Origin: Pseudoroseicyclus_A sp041714655
GTDB lineage: Bacteria > Pseudomonadota > Alphaproteobacteria > Rhodobacterales > Rhodobacteraceae
Assembly (NCBI RefSeq): GCF_041714655.1
Contig: NZ_CP168219.1
Location: 1,426,001-1,490,000, forward strand
Length of the DNA stretch: 64,000 nt
Direction of reading: 5' to 3'
Below, piece after piece: positions 19,189-28,025 of this stretch (positions within the stretch are counted from its first letter, which is position 1; every line of letters starts with the position of its first letter). Below the pieces are notes generated by a model. That model was not told the origin of the DNA and did not search any database. It worked only from the letters and a program-made list of their open reading frames with translations. The position numbers and the translations under genes were made by a program.

Positions 19189-19216
19189 ATCATAGACCCC
19201 AAAGGGGCCGCGACAA
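19189..19216 (-). promoter_or_regulatory. Candidate sigma-70 promoter of glgC-glgA-glgX-pgm
   Basis: On the minus strand, TTGTCG (19211-19216) is followed after 16 nt by TATGAT (19189-19194). It lies in the 208-nt gap between the upstream kinase gene and glgC, leaving a leader of about 140 nt. Prediction by eye only. Confidence 0.4.
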
Positions 19217-19246
19217 CCGGCAGGCTCGCGGGCCGAAACGGGGGCG

Positions 19247-19885
19247 TCACGCGCCCTCGAGCGTCATCGTCAGATCCGCCGGTAGGGCGCGGGCGATGAT
19301 GCGCTCGGCATTGGGAAGATCGTTGCTCTCCACCCGGCGGATCGCGGCGGCGCGGGAGAGGCCGAAGCTTAGCCAGCGCTGGACGAGGCGGGCGCGCAGC
19401 TCGGCCTTCGGCACGTCGAGCCAGGCCGACAGGTCCCAGCCCTCCGCCAGCTCGCGCCAGGGGTGCTCGTCGAAGAGGAGGTAATTGCCCTCGACGATGA
19501 CCACCGGGCAGCCGGAGGGCACGACCAGCGCACCGGCGATGGAGATGTCGCGCGTGCGGTCGAAGACGGGGCAGACGACCTCCTCCCCCTCGGCGAGGCG
19601 GGAGACGAGATAGACGAAACCGGCAGCATCGAAAGTCTCCGGCGCGCCCTTGCGGGAGCGCATCCCCATCTCGTCGAGCACGCCATTGTCGAGGTGAAAG
19701 CCGTCCATCGGCAGCACCTCGGCGGCGCAATGCTGGTCGCGCAGGCGCCGCTGCAACTCGCGCGCCAGCGTCGTCTTGCCCGAGCCCGGCGGCCCGGCGA
19801 GGGCGACGAGCTGGCGCGGCACCTCCTCCCGCGCGGCATGGATGCGCTCGGCAAGGGCGGAAACCTGGGCGGAGATGTTGAGCAA
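19247..19885 (-). CDS. P-loop nucleoside/sugar kinase (uridine kinase / FrcK-like family)
   Basis: 212 residues. Walker A GPPGSGKTT is near residues 31-39. The following MDGFHLDNGVLDEMGMRSRKG segment carries the phosphate-acceptor motif of the PRK/URK/PanK superfamily, and VVIVEGNYLLFDE is a Walker-B-like strand. The family includes YggC-like proteins and the kinase encoded with the fructose transporter frcBCA in rhizobia. The substrate could be a nucleoside or hexose. It is on the same strand as, and 208 nt upstream of, glgC; a promoter-like sequence in between suggests that it is not strictly part of the glg operon. Confidence 0.75.
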   Translation of the reverse strand: MLNISAQVSALAERIHAAREEVPRQLVALAGPPGSGKTTLARELQRRLRDQHCAAEVLPMDGFHLDNGVLDEMGMRSRKGAPETFDAAGFVYLVSRLAEGEEVVCPVFDRTRDISIAGALVVPSGCPVVIVEGNYLLFDEHPWRELAEGWDLSAWLDVPKAELRARLVQRWLSFGLSRAAAIRRVESNDLPNAERIIARALPADLTMTLEGA

Positions 19886-20031
19886 GGGGGCGCTCCGGCT
19901 GGCGGGTCTTCTTCCTCATAACGCCGGCGGCGCCATGGGGGAACGCAAACCGCGCGCCCCCCGCGGGAAATCGCCGCGCCGGGGCCGGGGGCAGGGTGAC
20001 AAGGCGCTCCGCATCTCCCATGCTCGGCGGC

Positions 20032-21114
20032 ATGAAGAACACCACACCCGTCCGGGTCGGCCGCGCGATCATCGCCAATATCTCCCGCGCCGATCTCGGT
20101 CTGGCGGCGGCGGGCGTGGCCTTCTTCGGCATGTTCGCGATCTTCCCGGCGCTGGCCGCGGTCATCGCGCTCTTCGGCATCCTCGCCGACCCGGTGATCG
20201 TCGAGGAGCAGTTCTCGCTCTGGCGGCAGTTCATGCCCGAGGATGTCTTCCGCATTCTCTACAGCCAAGTCTCGCGCCTGCTCGAGACGCAGAGCGACGC
20301 GCTGGGCTGGGCGACGGTGATCTCGGTGCTGCTGGCGCTGTGGACCTCGCGCGCCTCTGTCTCGTCGCTGGTGCGGGGGCTCAATGCCATCCATGGCGCG
20401 CCGGAACGCTCGGGGCTCGCGCATATGCTGCGGGTCGTCTCGCTGACGGGCGGGCTGATGCTCCTCGCCATCGCCGCGCTCCTCGTCGTCGTCATCGCCC
20501 CCCTCGTGCTGGCGGTCCTGCCGCTGCCGCTTCTGACGCAGCTCATCGCGCAGGGGCTGCGCTGGGTGGTCGGCGTCTTCATCGTCTTCGTGGGCGTGGG
20601 GGCGCTCTACCGCTGGGGGCCGAACGTGCCGGGGGACAGGGCCTCCATCGCCAATCCGGGGACGTTCTTCGCCGTGACCTGCGGCATTCTCGCATCGACC
20701 GGATTTTCAATCTATCTCAGCAACTTCGGCAGCTACAACGAGCTCTACGGCTCGATCGGCGCGGTCATGGCGCTGATGATGTGGCTCTACATCATGGCGC
20801 TGCTGACGCTGGTGGGCGCGGCAGTCAACGTGGCGCTCCGCGCCGAGCGGAGACGGCGGCGCGAGGCGCGGGCCGAGCGGCTCGCCAAGCGCCAGGCCGA
20901 GCGCGAGGCGGTCAAGGCCCGGCGCGAGGCCGAGCGGCATAAGGACGACGAGCAGCACGGGATGGCGGGCGACGAGATGACCCTGCCGAGCGAGGACGAC
21001 ATCTCCGTCGAGGAGTTCCGCGCCGAGATGGAGACGAAGGAAGCCGCCCGCGCCGTGGAGCGCGAGGCGGAGGAGGACGAGCGGCCGGGGCATATCCCGA
21101 TCCCGGGCGGGTAG
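20032..21114 (+). CDS. YihY/BrkB-family inner-membrane protein
   Basis: 360 residues from the ATG of MKNTTPVRVGRA; an upstream in-frame ATG would add 12 residues with no better ribosome site. Six hydrophobic segments are visible, starting with LGLAAAGVAFFGMFAIFPALA. The family signature region GPNVPG follows, then the last span with MMWLYIMALLTLVGAAVN. After residue 270 the chain becomes a long, highly charged, Arg/Glu-rich tail (RRRREARAERLAKRQAERE) that is probably helical and cytoplasmic. The family was once misassigned as ribonuclease BN; its function is unsettled and may concern envelope or lipid export. It stands alone between divergent and convergent neighbours. Confidence 0.85.
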   Translation: MKNTTPVRVGRAIIANISRADLGLAAAGVAFFGMFAIFPALAAVIALFGILADPVIVEEQFSLWRQFMPEDVFRILYSQVSRLLETQSDALGWATVISVLLALWTSRASVSSLVRGLNAIHGAPERSGLAHMLRVVSLTGGLMLLAIAALLVVVIAPLVLAVLPLPLLTQLIAQGLRWVVGVFIVFVGVGALYRWGPNVPGDRASIANPGTFFAVTCGILASTGFSIYLSNFGSYNELYGSIGAVMALMMWLYIMALLTLVGAAVNVALRAERRRRREARAERLAKRQAEREAVKARREAERHKDDEQHGMAGDEMTLPSEDDISVEEFRAEMETKEAARAVEREAEEDERPGHIPIPGG

Positions 21115-21650
21115 GGGGCTTGTGGGGGAGGCGAAGCACGGCTTGAGGCCATTAGCCGCCCGTCGGCTATGCCGTAGGGTGGGTTTTCAACCCACCATGG
21201 CGCAGCGCTCGAGCGGTGCCCCCGCCCGGTACGCGCCGGCACGGCGCAGGGCGAGCGCCGGCCCGTCCCGCGGGCTGGCGCTCTGTCGACGTCAGGCGCG
21301 GCGGTGAGCGAGGGCGGTGTTGCACCATAAAGCGCGCCGTCCAATCGGCAGGAGCGCCACCCCCCGGGCCGGCGCTCGCCCCGCGCGGCGACGTTCGGCT
21401 TGGATGGATGGGGAGGACGGTGGGTTGAAAACCCGCCCTACACCCGACCCGCGCTCTCGCCCTGTGCCGTGGCGTTCGGCTCGATTGAACGGGGGCAAGG
21501 TGGGTTTAAAACCCACCCTACGCCAGCACGAGCGCGCTCGGCCCCGATCCGGGCGTAGGGGCCACCTCCCCGCCCACGCTCACCCGAGCATCAGTACATC
21601 CGGCACCCCGAGGAAGCCCGGCAGGGTCACCCGGCCGCCGGGCATCGCGC
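21115..21650. other. 536-nt gene-free region between convergent genes
   Basis: No credible gene is seen here. The stretch holds three copies of the GGTGGGTT-N3-AACCCACC palindrome, listed separately, and low-information GC-rich sequence. Open frames crossing it have no family resemblance or ribosome-binding site. It is the longest gene-free stretch in the window. Confidence 0.7.
21178..21517. repeat. Three copies of the GGTGGGTT-N3-AACCCACC palindrome (cluster 2)
   Basis: Copies lie at 21178-21196 (loop TTC, left flank CCGTAG), 21419-21437 (loop GAA, right arm AACCCGCC with one change, right flank CTACAC) and 21499-21517 (loop TAA, right flank CTACGC). The first copy is inverted relative to the others, judging by the CGTAG/CTACG flank. 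All sit between yihY (+) and the SRPBCC gene (-). Confidence 0.85.
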
Positions 21651-22130
21651 TCATGCCGGCACGATCCGACCAACGGCCAGCGCGAACCGGCCGAGGACCA
21701 GTTCCCAGCCCGGCCCGTAGCCCGCCTGGATCGCCGTGGCGGCGCCGCCGAGCGCCTCCCAGCCGTCGTGCACCAGATGCACCATCGTGCCCTGGTCCGT
21801 CGGCGTGAAGGTCACCGTGACCTCCGTCGCCTCCGCCTCGTCGCGCCCGACATGCCAGGTGATCCCGAGCCGCGCGCCGGGCTGCCAGTCGCGGATGCGG
21901 CCCCAGGCCGCCTCCGTGCCGTCCGGCGCCGTCTCGAAGATGCGCCCGCCCTCGCGGGGCTCGACCGTCAGCCCGGCGGGCTCCTCTTCCCTTCCGGCGG
22001 CGATCGAATGCGTCTCGAGCGGCCACCATTCCTCCATCCGCTCGGTGAAGAGCCGGAAGGCCTCCTTCGGGCGAAGCGGGACGTGGACGCTCCGCTCCAC
22101 CGGGGCCAGCTTGCCGGGATCAATGCCCAT
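21651..22130 (-). CDS. SRPBCC / AHSA1-type START-fold protein
   Basis: 159 residues from the ATG of MGIDPGKLAPVERSVHVPL. Motifs typical of the Aha1-C-terminal/SRPBCC family are FRLFTERMEEWWP and VTVTFTPTDQGTMVHLVHDGWEALG. The fold forms a hydrophobic ligand pocket; the ligand is unknown. The start overlaps the end of the arsR gene by 11 nt, so the two are co-transcribed and probably coupled. ArsR plus SRPBCC pairs are common in proteobacteria and the SRPBCC partner may work with the repressor as a ligand sensor or detoxification protein (family-level inference). Confidence 0.85.
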   Translation of the reverse strand: MGIDPGKLAPVERSVHVPLRPKEAFRLFTERMEEWWPLETHSIAAGREEEPAGLTVEPREGGRIFETAPDGTEAAWGRIRDWQPGARLGITWHVGRDEAEATEVTVTFTPTDQGTMVHLVHDGWEALGGAATAIQAGYGPGWELVLGRFALAVGRIVPA

Positions 22131-22455
22131 CCTTCTTCTCCTTCTCAGCCGCGGCCGCGAAGCCGGCAAAGGCGTCGCTCCACAAGGTCTCCACATAGGC
22201 GCGCAGCCGCGCGACGCCCTCGGGCGAGAGCGCGTAGATCCGCCGCGTCCCCTCCGCCCGCGCCTCGACCAGCCCGGCGCCCGAGAGCACCTTCAGATGC
22301 TGCGAGACGGCGGGCCGAGAGACGGGCAGCCCCTCGGCCAGCGCGCTGACGGCCAGCGGGCCGGCCCGCAGCCGCTCGATGAGCGCCCGGCGGGTCGGGT
22401 CTGCGAGGGCGGCGATCGCGCCATCGGCCTCGGGGGTTGCGCCTTCGTAAGTCAT
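22120..22455 (-). CDS. ArsR-family winged-helix repressor
   Basis: 111 residues. The winged-helix core contains ALADPTRRALIERLRAGPL and the recognition region VSRPAVSQHLKVLSGAGLV. The metal-binding Cys motif of ArsR/SmtB (ELCVCDL) is absent, so a metal sensor is unlikely. A perfect 16-bp palindrome covers the start codon and is the likely autoregulatory operator. It lies upstream of and overlaps the SRPBCC gene, forming a two-gene operon divergent from clpP. Confidence 0.88.
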   Translation of the reverse strand: MTYEGATPEADGAIAALADPTRRALIERLRAGPLAVSALAEGLPVSRPAVSQHLKVLSGAGLVEARAEGTRRIYALSPEGVARLRAYVETLWSDAFAGFAAAAEKEKKDGH

Positions 22456-22462
22456 GACTTAC
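22447..22462. promoter_or_regulatory. 16-bp palindromic operator over the arsR start codon
   Basis: GTAAGTCATGACTTAC is a perfect inverted repeat whose central CATG contains the arsR initiation codon (minus strand, 22453-22455). ArsR-family autorepressors bind short palindromes at their own promoters. With the operator centred on the ATG there is little room for a ribosome-binding site under repressor control, so a leaderless or very short leader mRNA is possible. Confidence 0.6.
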
Positions 22463-22548
22463 CTTATCGCCGGGCCGAGCCTCTGTCAAAGCCCGATCGC
22501 AGACGCAGGCCCCGCCGCCCGGGCAGGCCGGCCCATCCGGCCGCTGCC

Positions 22549-22578
22549 CTTGAAGCCCCGTGGCCGCTTCTTTAAATG
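22549..22578 (+). promoter_or_regulatory. Possible clpP promoter (CTTGAA -35 element)
   Basis: CTTGAA at 22549-22554 resembles the alphaproteobacterial RpoH -35 (CTTG) and also a sigma-70 TTGAAG box; TAAATG follows 17 nt after TTGAAG. The -10 fits neither sigma factor well. It sits 60 nt before the clpP start, where a promoter is expected. Confidence 0.3.
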
Positions 22579-22637
22579 AGCCGAAGTTTTTCCGGCCCCA
22601 GAATGGCCGGGCGCCCCCCGCGCGAAGGAGCATTCCC

Positions 22638-23270
22638 ATGCAAGACCCTGTCGAGACCTACATGAACCTCGTGCCGATGGTCGTCGAACAGACGAGCCGG
22701 GGCGAGCGCGCCTATGACATCTTCTCCCGCCTCCTCAAGGAGCGGATCATCTTCGTGAACGGCCCCGTGCATGACGGCATGAGCCAGCTCATCGTCGCGC
22801 AGCTTCTGCACCTCGAGGCCGAGAATCCGAAGAAGGAAATCTCGATGTACATCAACAGCCCCGGCGGTGTCGTCACCTCCGGCCTGTCGATCTACGACAC
22901 GATGCAGTACATCCGCCCGAAGGTCTCGACCCTCGTCGTCGGCCAGGCGGCCTCGATGGGCTCGCTCCTTTCCTGCGGCGGCGAGGCCGGGATGCGCTTC
23001 TCGCTGCCGAACGCCCGCATCATGGTCCACCAGCCGTCCGGCGGCTATCAGGGCCAGGCGACGGACATCATGATCCACGCCGCCGAGACGCAGAAGATCA
23101 AGGACAAGCTGATCGCCATCTACGCCCGGCACACCGGCCATTCGCCCGAAGAGGTGCACAAGGCGCTCGAGCGCGACAACTTCATGTCGCCGGAAGAGGC
23201 GAAGGCCTGGAACCATATCGACGAGATCCTCGAATCCCGCGCCCAGGCGCCGAGCGCCTCCGAGAGCTGA
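22638..23270 (+). CDS. clpP: ATP-dependent Clp protease proteolytic subunit
   Basis: 210 residues from the ATG of MQDPVETYMNLVPMVVEQ, preceded by GAAGGAGC; the frame is open upstream but without homology. The catalytic triad is Ser106 (GQAASMGSLL), His131 (IMVHQPSGG) and Asp180, with the same spacing as in E. coli ClpP. It forms the tetradecameric protease chamber that works with ClpX, encoded 206 nt downstream. Upstream, CTTGAA (22549-22554) precedes TTTAAATG and could be a heat-shock or housekeeping promoter. Confidence 0.97.
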   Translation: MQDPVETYMNLVPMVVEQTSRGERAYDIFSRLLKERIIFVNGPVHDGMSQLIVAQLLHLEAENPKKEISMYINSPGGVVTSGLSIYDTMQYIRPKVSTLVVGQAASMGSLLSCGGEAGMRFSLPNARIMVHQPSGGYQGQATDIMIHAAETQKIKDKLIAIYARHTGHSPEEVHKALERDNFMSPEEAKAWNHIDEILESRAQAPSASES

Positions 23271-23476
23271 GGCGAGAGCCGATCCGGGCCGGGGCCTCGC
23301 GCCCCGAGACCGAAAAAGCTTAAGAAATCCTTGCCGCCGCCCGGGCCATTGGCTCCGGCGGCGGCATCAACTCTTAACCGTCATTTGGCATTGTGGACCC
23401 TATCGCCCTGTTCTAGGCTGAGCCGAAAGCAGCCTTGGGCAGCAAGCGAAGGGCCGAACCAGCCAGGGGATTCAAC

Positions 23477-24731
<1,255 letters not shown>

Positions 24732-24742
<11 letters not shown>

Positions 24743-25130
24743 CGGGGCCGCGCCGGAGGGCATCCGGCGCATCTTCTCCGGCAGCGCCTTCGAGCCCAAA
24801 ATCGGCTATTGCCGCGCTGTTGTTGCAGGCGGGTTCGTCCATGTCTCCGGCACCACCGGCCCGGGGCCGGACGGGACCTTCCCCGACGACGTTACCGCGC
24901 AATGCCGCAACGCCCTCGCCATCGTCGGCCGGGCGCTGGAAGAGGCGGGCTCGTCCTTCGCCCGCGTCGTCCGCGTGACCTATATCCTGCCCGACAAGGC
25001 GGATTTCGAACCCTGCTGGCCGGCCCTCCGCGAAGCCTTCGGCGACAATCCCCCCGCCGCGACGATGATCGAGGCGGGGCTGCTGACGCCGGCCATGAAG
25101 TTCGAGATCGAGGTCACGGCGCTGGCCTGA
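24732..25130 (+). CDS. RidA/YjgF-family protein
   Basis: 132 residues starting at a GTG that overlaps clpX by 11 nt. Family motifs are VHVSGTTGPGPDG, CRNALAIVGRALEEAGSSFARVVRVTYIL and PPAATMIEAGLLTPAMKFEIEVTALA. RidA proteins deaminate reactive enamine/imine intermediates released by PLP enzymes. The C-terminal segment has MKFEIEV where archetypal RidA carries an essential Arg, so deaminase activity is uncertain and another Rid subfamily is likely. The overlap suggests co-expression with clpX. Confidence 0.85.
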
Positions 25131-25270
25131 GAAGGGGCAGGGGGCCCGTCCAACCGTTGCCCCCCTCTTGGCCGCGAGTGGCCAATTCGCCCCCGGAGTA
25201 TTTGCAAGAAAGCGAAAGGCAGGGTCCGCCCCTCCCCATCGCTGTTCCGAAAACACCGGCGGGGGAGTTT

Positions 25271-25291
25271 GAGGGGGCTGCAGGCCCCCTC
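25271..25291. terminator. GC-rich hairpin between ridA-like and glutamine-synthetase-like genes
   Basis: GAGGGGGC (25271-25278) pairs with GCCCCCTC (25284-25291) around a 5-nt loop. It lies between convergent genes and has no T-run. Upstream, CCCGGAGTATTTGCAAGAAAG (25193-25213) is similar in style to the ATACCTCGG element found near 41771 and 55132. Confidence 0.45.
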
Positions 25292-25331
25292 ATCGCACCA
25301 AAGAAATGCTCCGCAGGCGCTCCGCCTTCTA

Positions 25332-26687
25332 TCAGACGTTGAGCAGAAGGTGCTCCCGCTCCCAGGGCGAGATCACCTGCAGGAACTCGTCGTATTCCGT
25401 GCGCTTCACGATCGAATAGACGCGGGCGAATTCCGGGCCGAGCACCTCGTGGATCTCCTTGGCCTCGTCGAAGAGGTCGAGCGCCGCATGCACGCCGCGC
25501 GGGATCGCGTCTTCCGCCTCATAGGCGTCACCGCGGAAGCGCTTGTCGGGGCGGATCTCGTTCATCATGCCGAGATAGCCGCAGGCCAGCGAGGCGGCGA
25601 TGCAGAGATAGGGGTTGCAATCCATCCCGGCGAGCCGGTTCTCGATCCGCCGTTGCTCAGGCGGGCAGACGGGGATGCGGATGCCGGTCGTCCTATTGTC
25701 GCGCCCCCATTCGAGGTTGATCGGCGCCGCATGGTCGCGGACATAGCGGCGGTAGGAATTCACATAGGGCGCCATCACGGCGATGACGCTCGGCAGATGC
25801 TCCTGCAGCCCGCCGATGAAGTTGAAGAAGGCATCCGTCTCGCCGCCCTGGGGGCCGGCAAAGAGGTTGCGGCCCGTGGCGATGTCGGTGACCGAATGGT
25901 GGACATGCATGGCCGAGCCCGGCTCGCCCTCGATGGGCTTGGCCATGAAGGTGGCGAAGCAATCGTGCTTGAGCGCCGCCTCGCGGATCAGCCGCTTGAA
26001 GTAGAAGACCTCGTCGGCCAGCCGCACCGGGTGGCCGTGGCGGAGGTTGATCTCAAGCTGGCCGGCGCCGCCTTCCTGGGTGATGCCGTCGATCTCGAAG
26101 CCCTGCACCTCGGCGAATTCGTAGATGTCATCGATGACGGGGCCGTATTCATCGACGGCGGTCATCGAATAGGCCTGCCGCGCGGCGGCGGGGCGGCCCG
26201 TCCGGCCCATCATCGGTTCGATGGGCAGGCGCGGGTCGGTGTTGCGGCCGACGAGGTAGAATTCCATCTCCGGCGCCACGATGGGTTTCCACCCTTGCGC
26301 TTCATAGAGCTCCACCACGCGCATCAGCACGTTGCGGGGGGAATAGGCGACGCGGCGGCCGCGCTGGTCGTAGGCGTCGTGGATGACCTGCAGCGTGCCG
26401 TCGGAGGTCCAGGGCGCCGCCGTCGCCGTCGTGAGGTCGGGGCGCAGGATCATGTCGGGCTCGGTGAAGCCCTCGGGCCCCGCGGCCTCGCCCCAGTCGC
26501 CGGTGATCGTCTGGAAGAAGATCGAGTTCGGCAGGTGGAACTGCTGCTGCCGCTCCCATTTGGCCGCGGGCACGGCCTTGCCGCGAGCGATGCCCGGCAG
26601 GTCGGCGATGACGCATTCGACCTCGTCGAGCTTCTTCGTCTCCAGATAGGCGCGCGCCGCGTCGGGGATCCTGTCGAGCCAGTTCAT
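25332..26687 (-). CDS. Glutamine synthetase family protein (gamma-glutamylpolyamine/amine synthetase-like)
   Basis: 451 residues. Conserved GS motifs are APEMEFYLVG, the ATP/glutamate site GQLEINLRHG, MHVHHSVTD, and NLEWGRDNRTTGIRIP. The residues around the C-terminus do not show the NLY adenylylation motif of GlnA. This is the profile of the PuuA/GlnA-like branch, which ligates glutamate to putrescine or another amine using ATP. The start codon overlaps the stop of the class I amidotransferase gene upstream (ATGA, 26684-26687), so the pair is coupled. No puuB, puuC or transporter genes are in the window. The real amine substrate is unknown. Confidence 0.85.
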   Translation of the reverse strand: MNWLDRIPDAARAYLETKKLDEVECVIADLPGIARGKAVPAAKWERQQQFHLPNSIFFQTITGDWGEAAGPEGFTEPDMILRPDLTTATAAPWTSDGTLQVIHDAYDQRGRRVAYSPRNVLMRVVELYEAQGWKPIVAPEMEFYLVGRNTDPRLPIEPMMGRTGRPAAARQAYSMTAVDEYGPVIDDIYEFAEVQGFEIDGITQEGGAGQLEINLRHGHPVRLADEVFYFKRLIREAALKHDCFATFMAKPIEGEPGSAMHVHHSVTDIATGRNLFAGPQGGETDAFFNFIGGLQEHLPSVIAVMAPYVNSYRRYVRDHAAPINLEWGRDNRTTGIRIPVCPPEQRRIENRLAGMDCNPYLCIAASLACGYLGMMNEIRPDKRFRGDAYEAEDAIPRGVHAALDLFDEAKEIHEVLGPEFARVYSIVKRTEYDEFLQVISPWEREHLLLNV

Positions 26688-27367
26688 GCCGGCACCCGTG
26701 CCTTGAAGAAGCCGGCGATCTCGTCGCCGAGCCGCGCATTGTCGTTCGGCAGGGGCAGGGAGGCCCGCGCCTGCTGCAGAAGGTGATCGGGCACGACGCC
26801 CGCGCCCCGCTTGTCGATCAGCCCCTCGATGAAGGCCGAGCCGAATTCGGGATGCGCCTGCACGGTGAAGATCCTGTCGCCATAGGCCAGCGCCGCATTG
26901 GCGCAGAACGGATGCGTGGCGACGACGCGGGCGCCCTTGGGCGCCTCCGTCACCTGATCCTGGTGCCAGGCGTTGAGCGCGCGGGTCTCGCCGTCGAAAT
27001 CGTAGAGCTGCCGGCCGACGGCCCAGCCGCCGTTGAACTTCTCCACCCGCCCGCCGAGCGCCTGGGCGATGATCTGGTGCCCGAAGCAGATGCCGACCAA
27101 GGGCTTGCCCGCATCGCGGATCGCGCGGATCAGCGCCTCGAGCGGCGGGATCCAGGCATGGTCCTCATAGGCGCCGTGGCGCGAGCCGGTGATGAGCCAG
27201 CCATCGGCGGCCTCGGGCCCGGGGGGGAACTCCCCGTCGACGACATTGTAGGTGGCGAAGGAAAAGCCCTGGCCGGAGAGGAGCTGGCGGAAGAGATCCT
27301 CGTAATCGCCCAGCGCCGGGCGCAGCGCGTCAGGCGCGTGGCCGGTCTGTAGAATGCCGATAAGCAT
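26684..27367 (-). CDS. Class I glutamine amidotransferase
   Basis: 227 residues from the ATG of MLIGILQTGHAPDAL; an upstream ATG adds 19 residues without homology. The nucleophile elbow VGICFGHQ puts Cys94 in place, and His172/Glu174 (VQAHPEFG) complete the triad. It resembles GuaA-like stand-alone amidotransferases of about 230-240 residues more than PuuD. Coupled by a 4-nt overlap to the GS-like gene, it may hydrolyse the gamma-glutamyl product, for example gamma-glutamyl-GABA, or donate ammonia. That pairing is inference. Confidence 0.85.
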   Translation of the reverse strand: MLIGILQTGHAPDALRPALGDYEDLFRQLLSGQGFSFATYNVVDGEFPPGPEAADGWLITGSRHGAYEDHAWIPPLEALIRAIRDAGKPLVGICFGHQIIAQALGGRVEKFNGGWAVGRQLYDFDGETRALNAWHQDQVTEAPKGARVVATHPFCANAALAYGDRIFTVQAHPEFGSAFIEGLIDKRGAGVVPDHLLQQARASLPLPNDNARLGDEIAGFFKARVPA

Positions 27368-27430
27368 GAAACACCGTATTGGGATTTGTCCGCAAAGCGT
27401 AGACGGGGGCAGGCGGCAGGGCAAGCGGTG

Positions 27431-27895
27431 TCACGCGGGGCGCCGATAATGCAGATCGCGCCCATCCCGCCGGTCGAAGGTGAAGCCGAGCCGGGCGAGG
27501 AGAGCCTGCGAGGCGAGGTTCGCCTCGTCGGTGTCTGCGATGAGCCGCGTCACGCCGTAGCGCGCGACCAGCTCCGCGATGGCGAGCCGCGTGGCAGCGA
27601 GGCCGATGCCGCGCCCCCAATGGCGGTGGCCGAGCACGTAGGCGAGGCTCGCCTCCTCCCCCGTCACGGTCGCTTGGACGAAGCCGGTGACGGCCCCCTC
27701 CGCCAGCACGCACCAGTTGAGCCAGAGCGCGGCGCCGTCTCCCGGGCCACTGAACTGCCGGGCGATGCGGGCGCGGAGCACGTCCACGCTTTCCGGCGGC
27801 GGGATGTGCACGGGCGCATAGGTCTCGGCATTGCCGATGGCGGCGTGAAGCGCCTCGGCATCGCCCAGCGTCATGCGCCTCAGCCTCACCTCCAT
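27431..27895 (-). CDS. GNAT-family N-acetyltransferase
   Basis: 154 residues. The start was chosen at the ATG of MEVRLRRMTLGDAEAL because GGAGGG lies just upstream; a farther ATG adds 13 residues. The acetyl-CoA loop is seen as YVLGHRHWGRGIGLAATRLAI, with the RimJ/RimL-like ending ANLASQALLARLGF. It transfers an acetyl group to an amine; the substrate is unknown. It stands 63 nt upstream of the amidotransferase on the same strand and divergent from frr. Confidence 0.8.
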   Translation of the reverse strand: MEVRLRRMTLGDAEALHAAIGNAETYAPVHIPPPESVDVLRARIARQFSGPGDGAALWLNWCVLAEGAVTGFVQATVTGEEASLAYVLGHRHWGRGIGLAATRLAIAELVARYGVTRLIADTDEANLASQALLARLGFTFDRRDGRDLHYRRPA

Positions 27896-28025
27896 GGTGC
27901 CCTCCGTTCCGCGGCGGCGAAGCGCCACCTGCACGATTCCTGCATGCCCGGTGCTGGCCAGATGCGACAGCGGCGGTTATATGGTGCCGTCAGGACGGGC
28001 AGCAAGATCAGGAAAAGACCAGAAG

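Noticed and set aside
19020..20255. A 411-codon minus-strand frame across glgC start and the kinase gene
   Set aside because: It is out of frame with the recognisable P-loop kinase and GlgC and consists of Arg/Pro/Ala-rich low-complexity sequence.
21317..21808. An open frame of 163 codons in the convergent gap
   Set aside because: It runs through two palindromic repeats and the end of the SRPBCC gene, with no homology or ribosome site.
22549..22578. A definite heat-shock promoter for clpP
   Set aside because: CTTGAA is a good -35, but the -10 fits neither RpoH nor sigma-70 well. Kept only as a weak regulatory feature.
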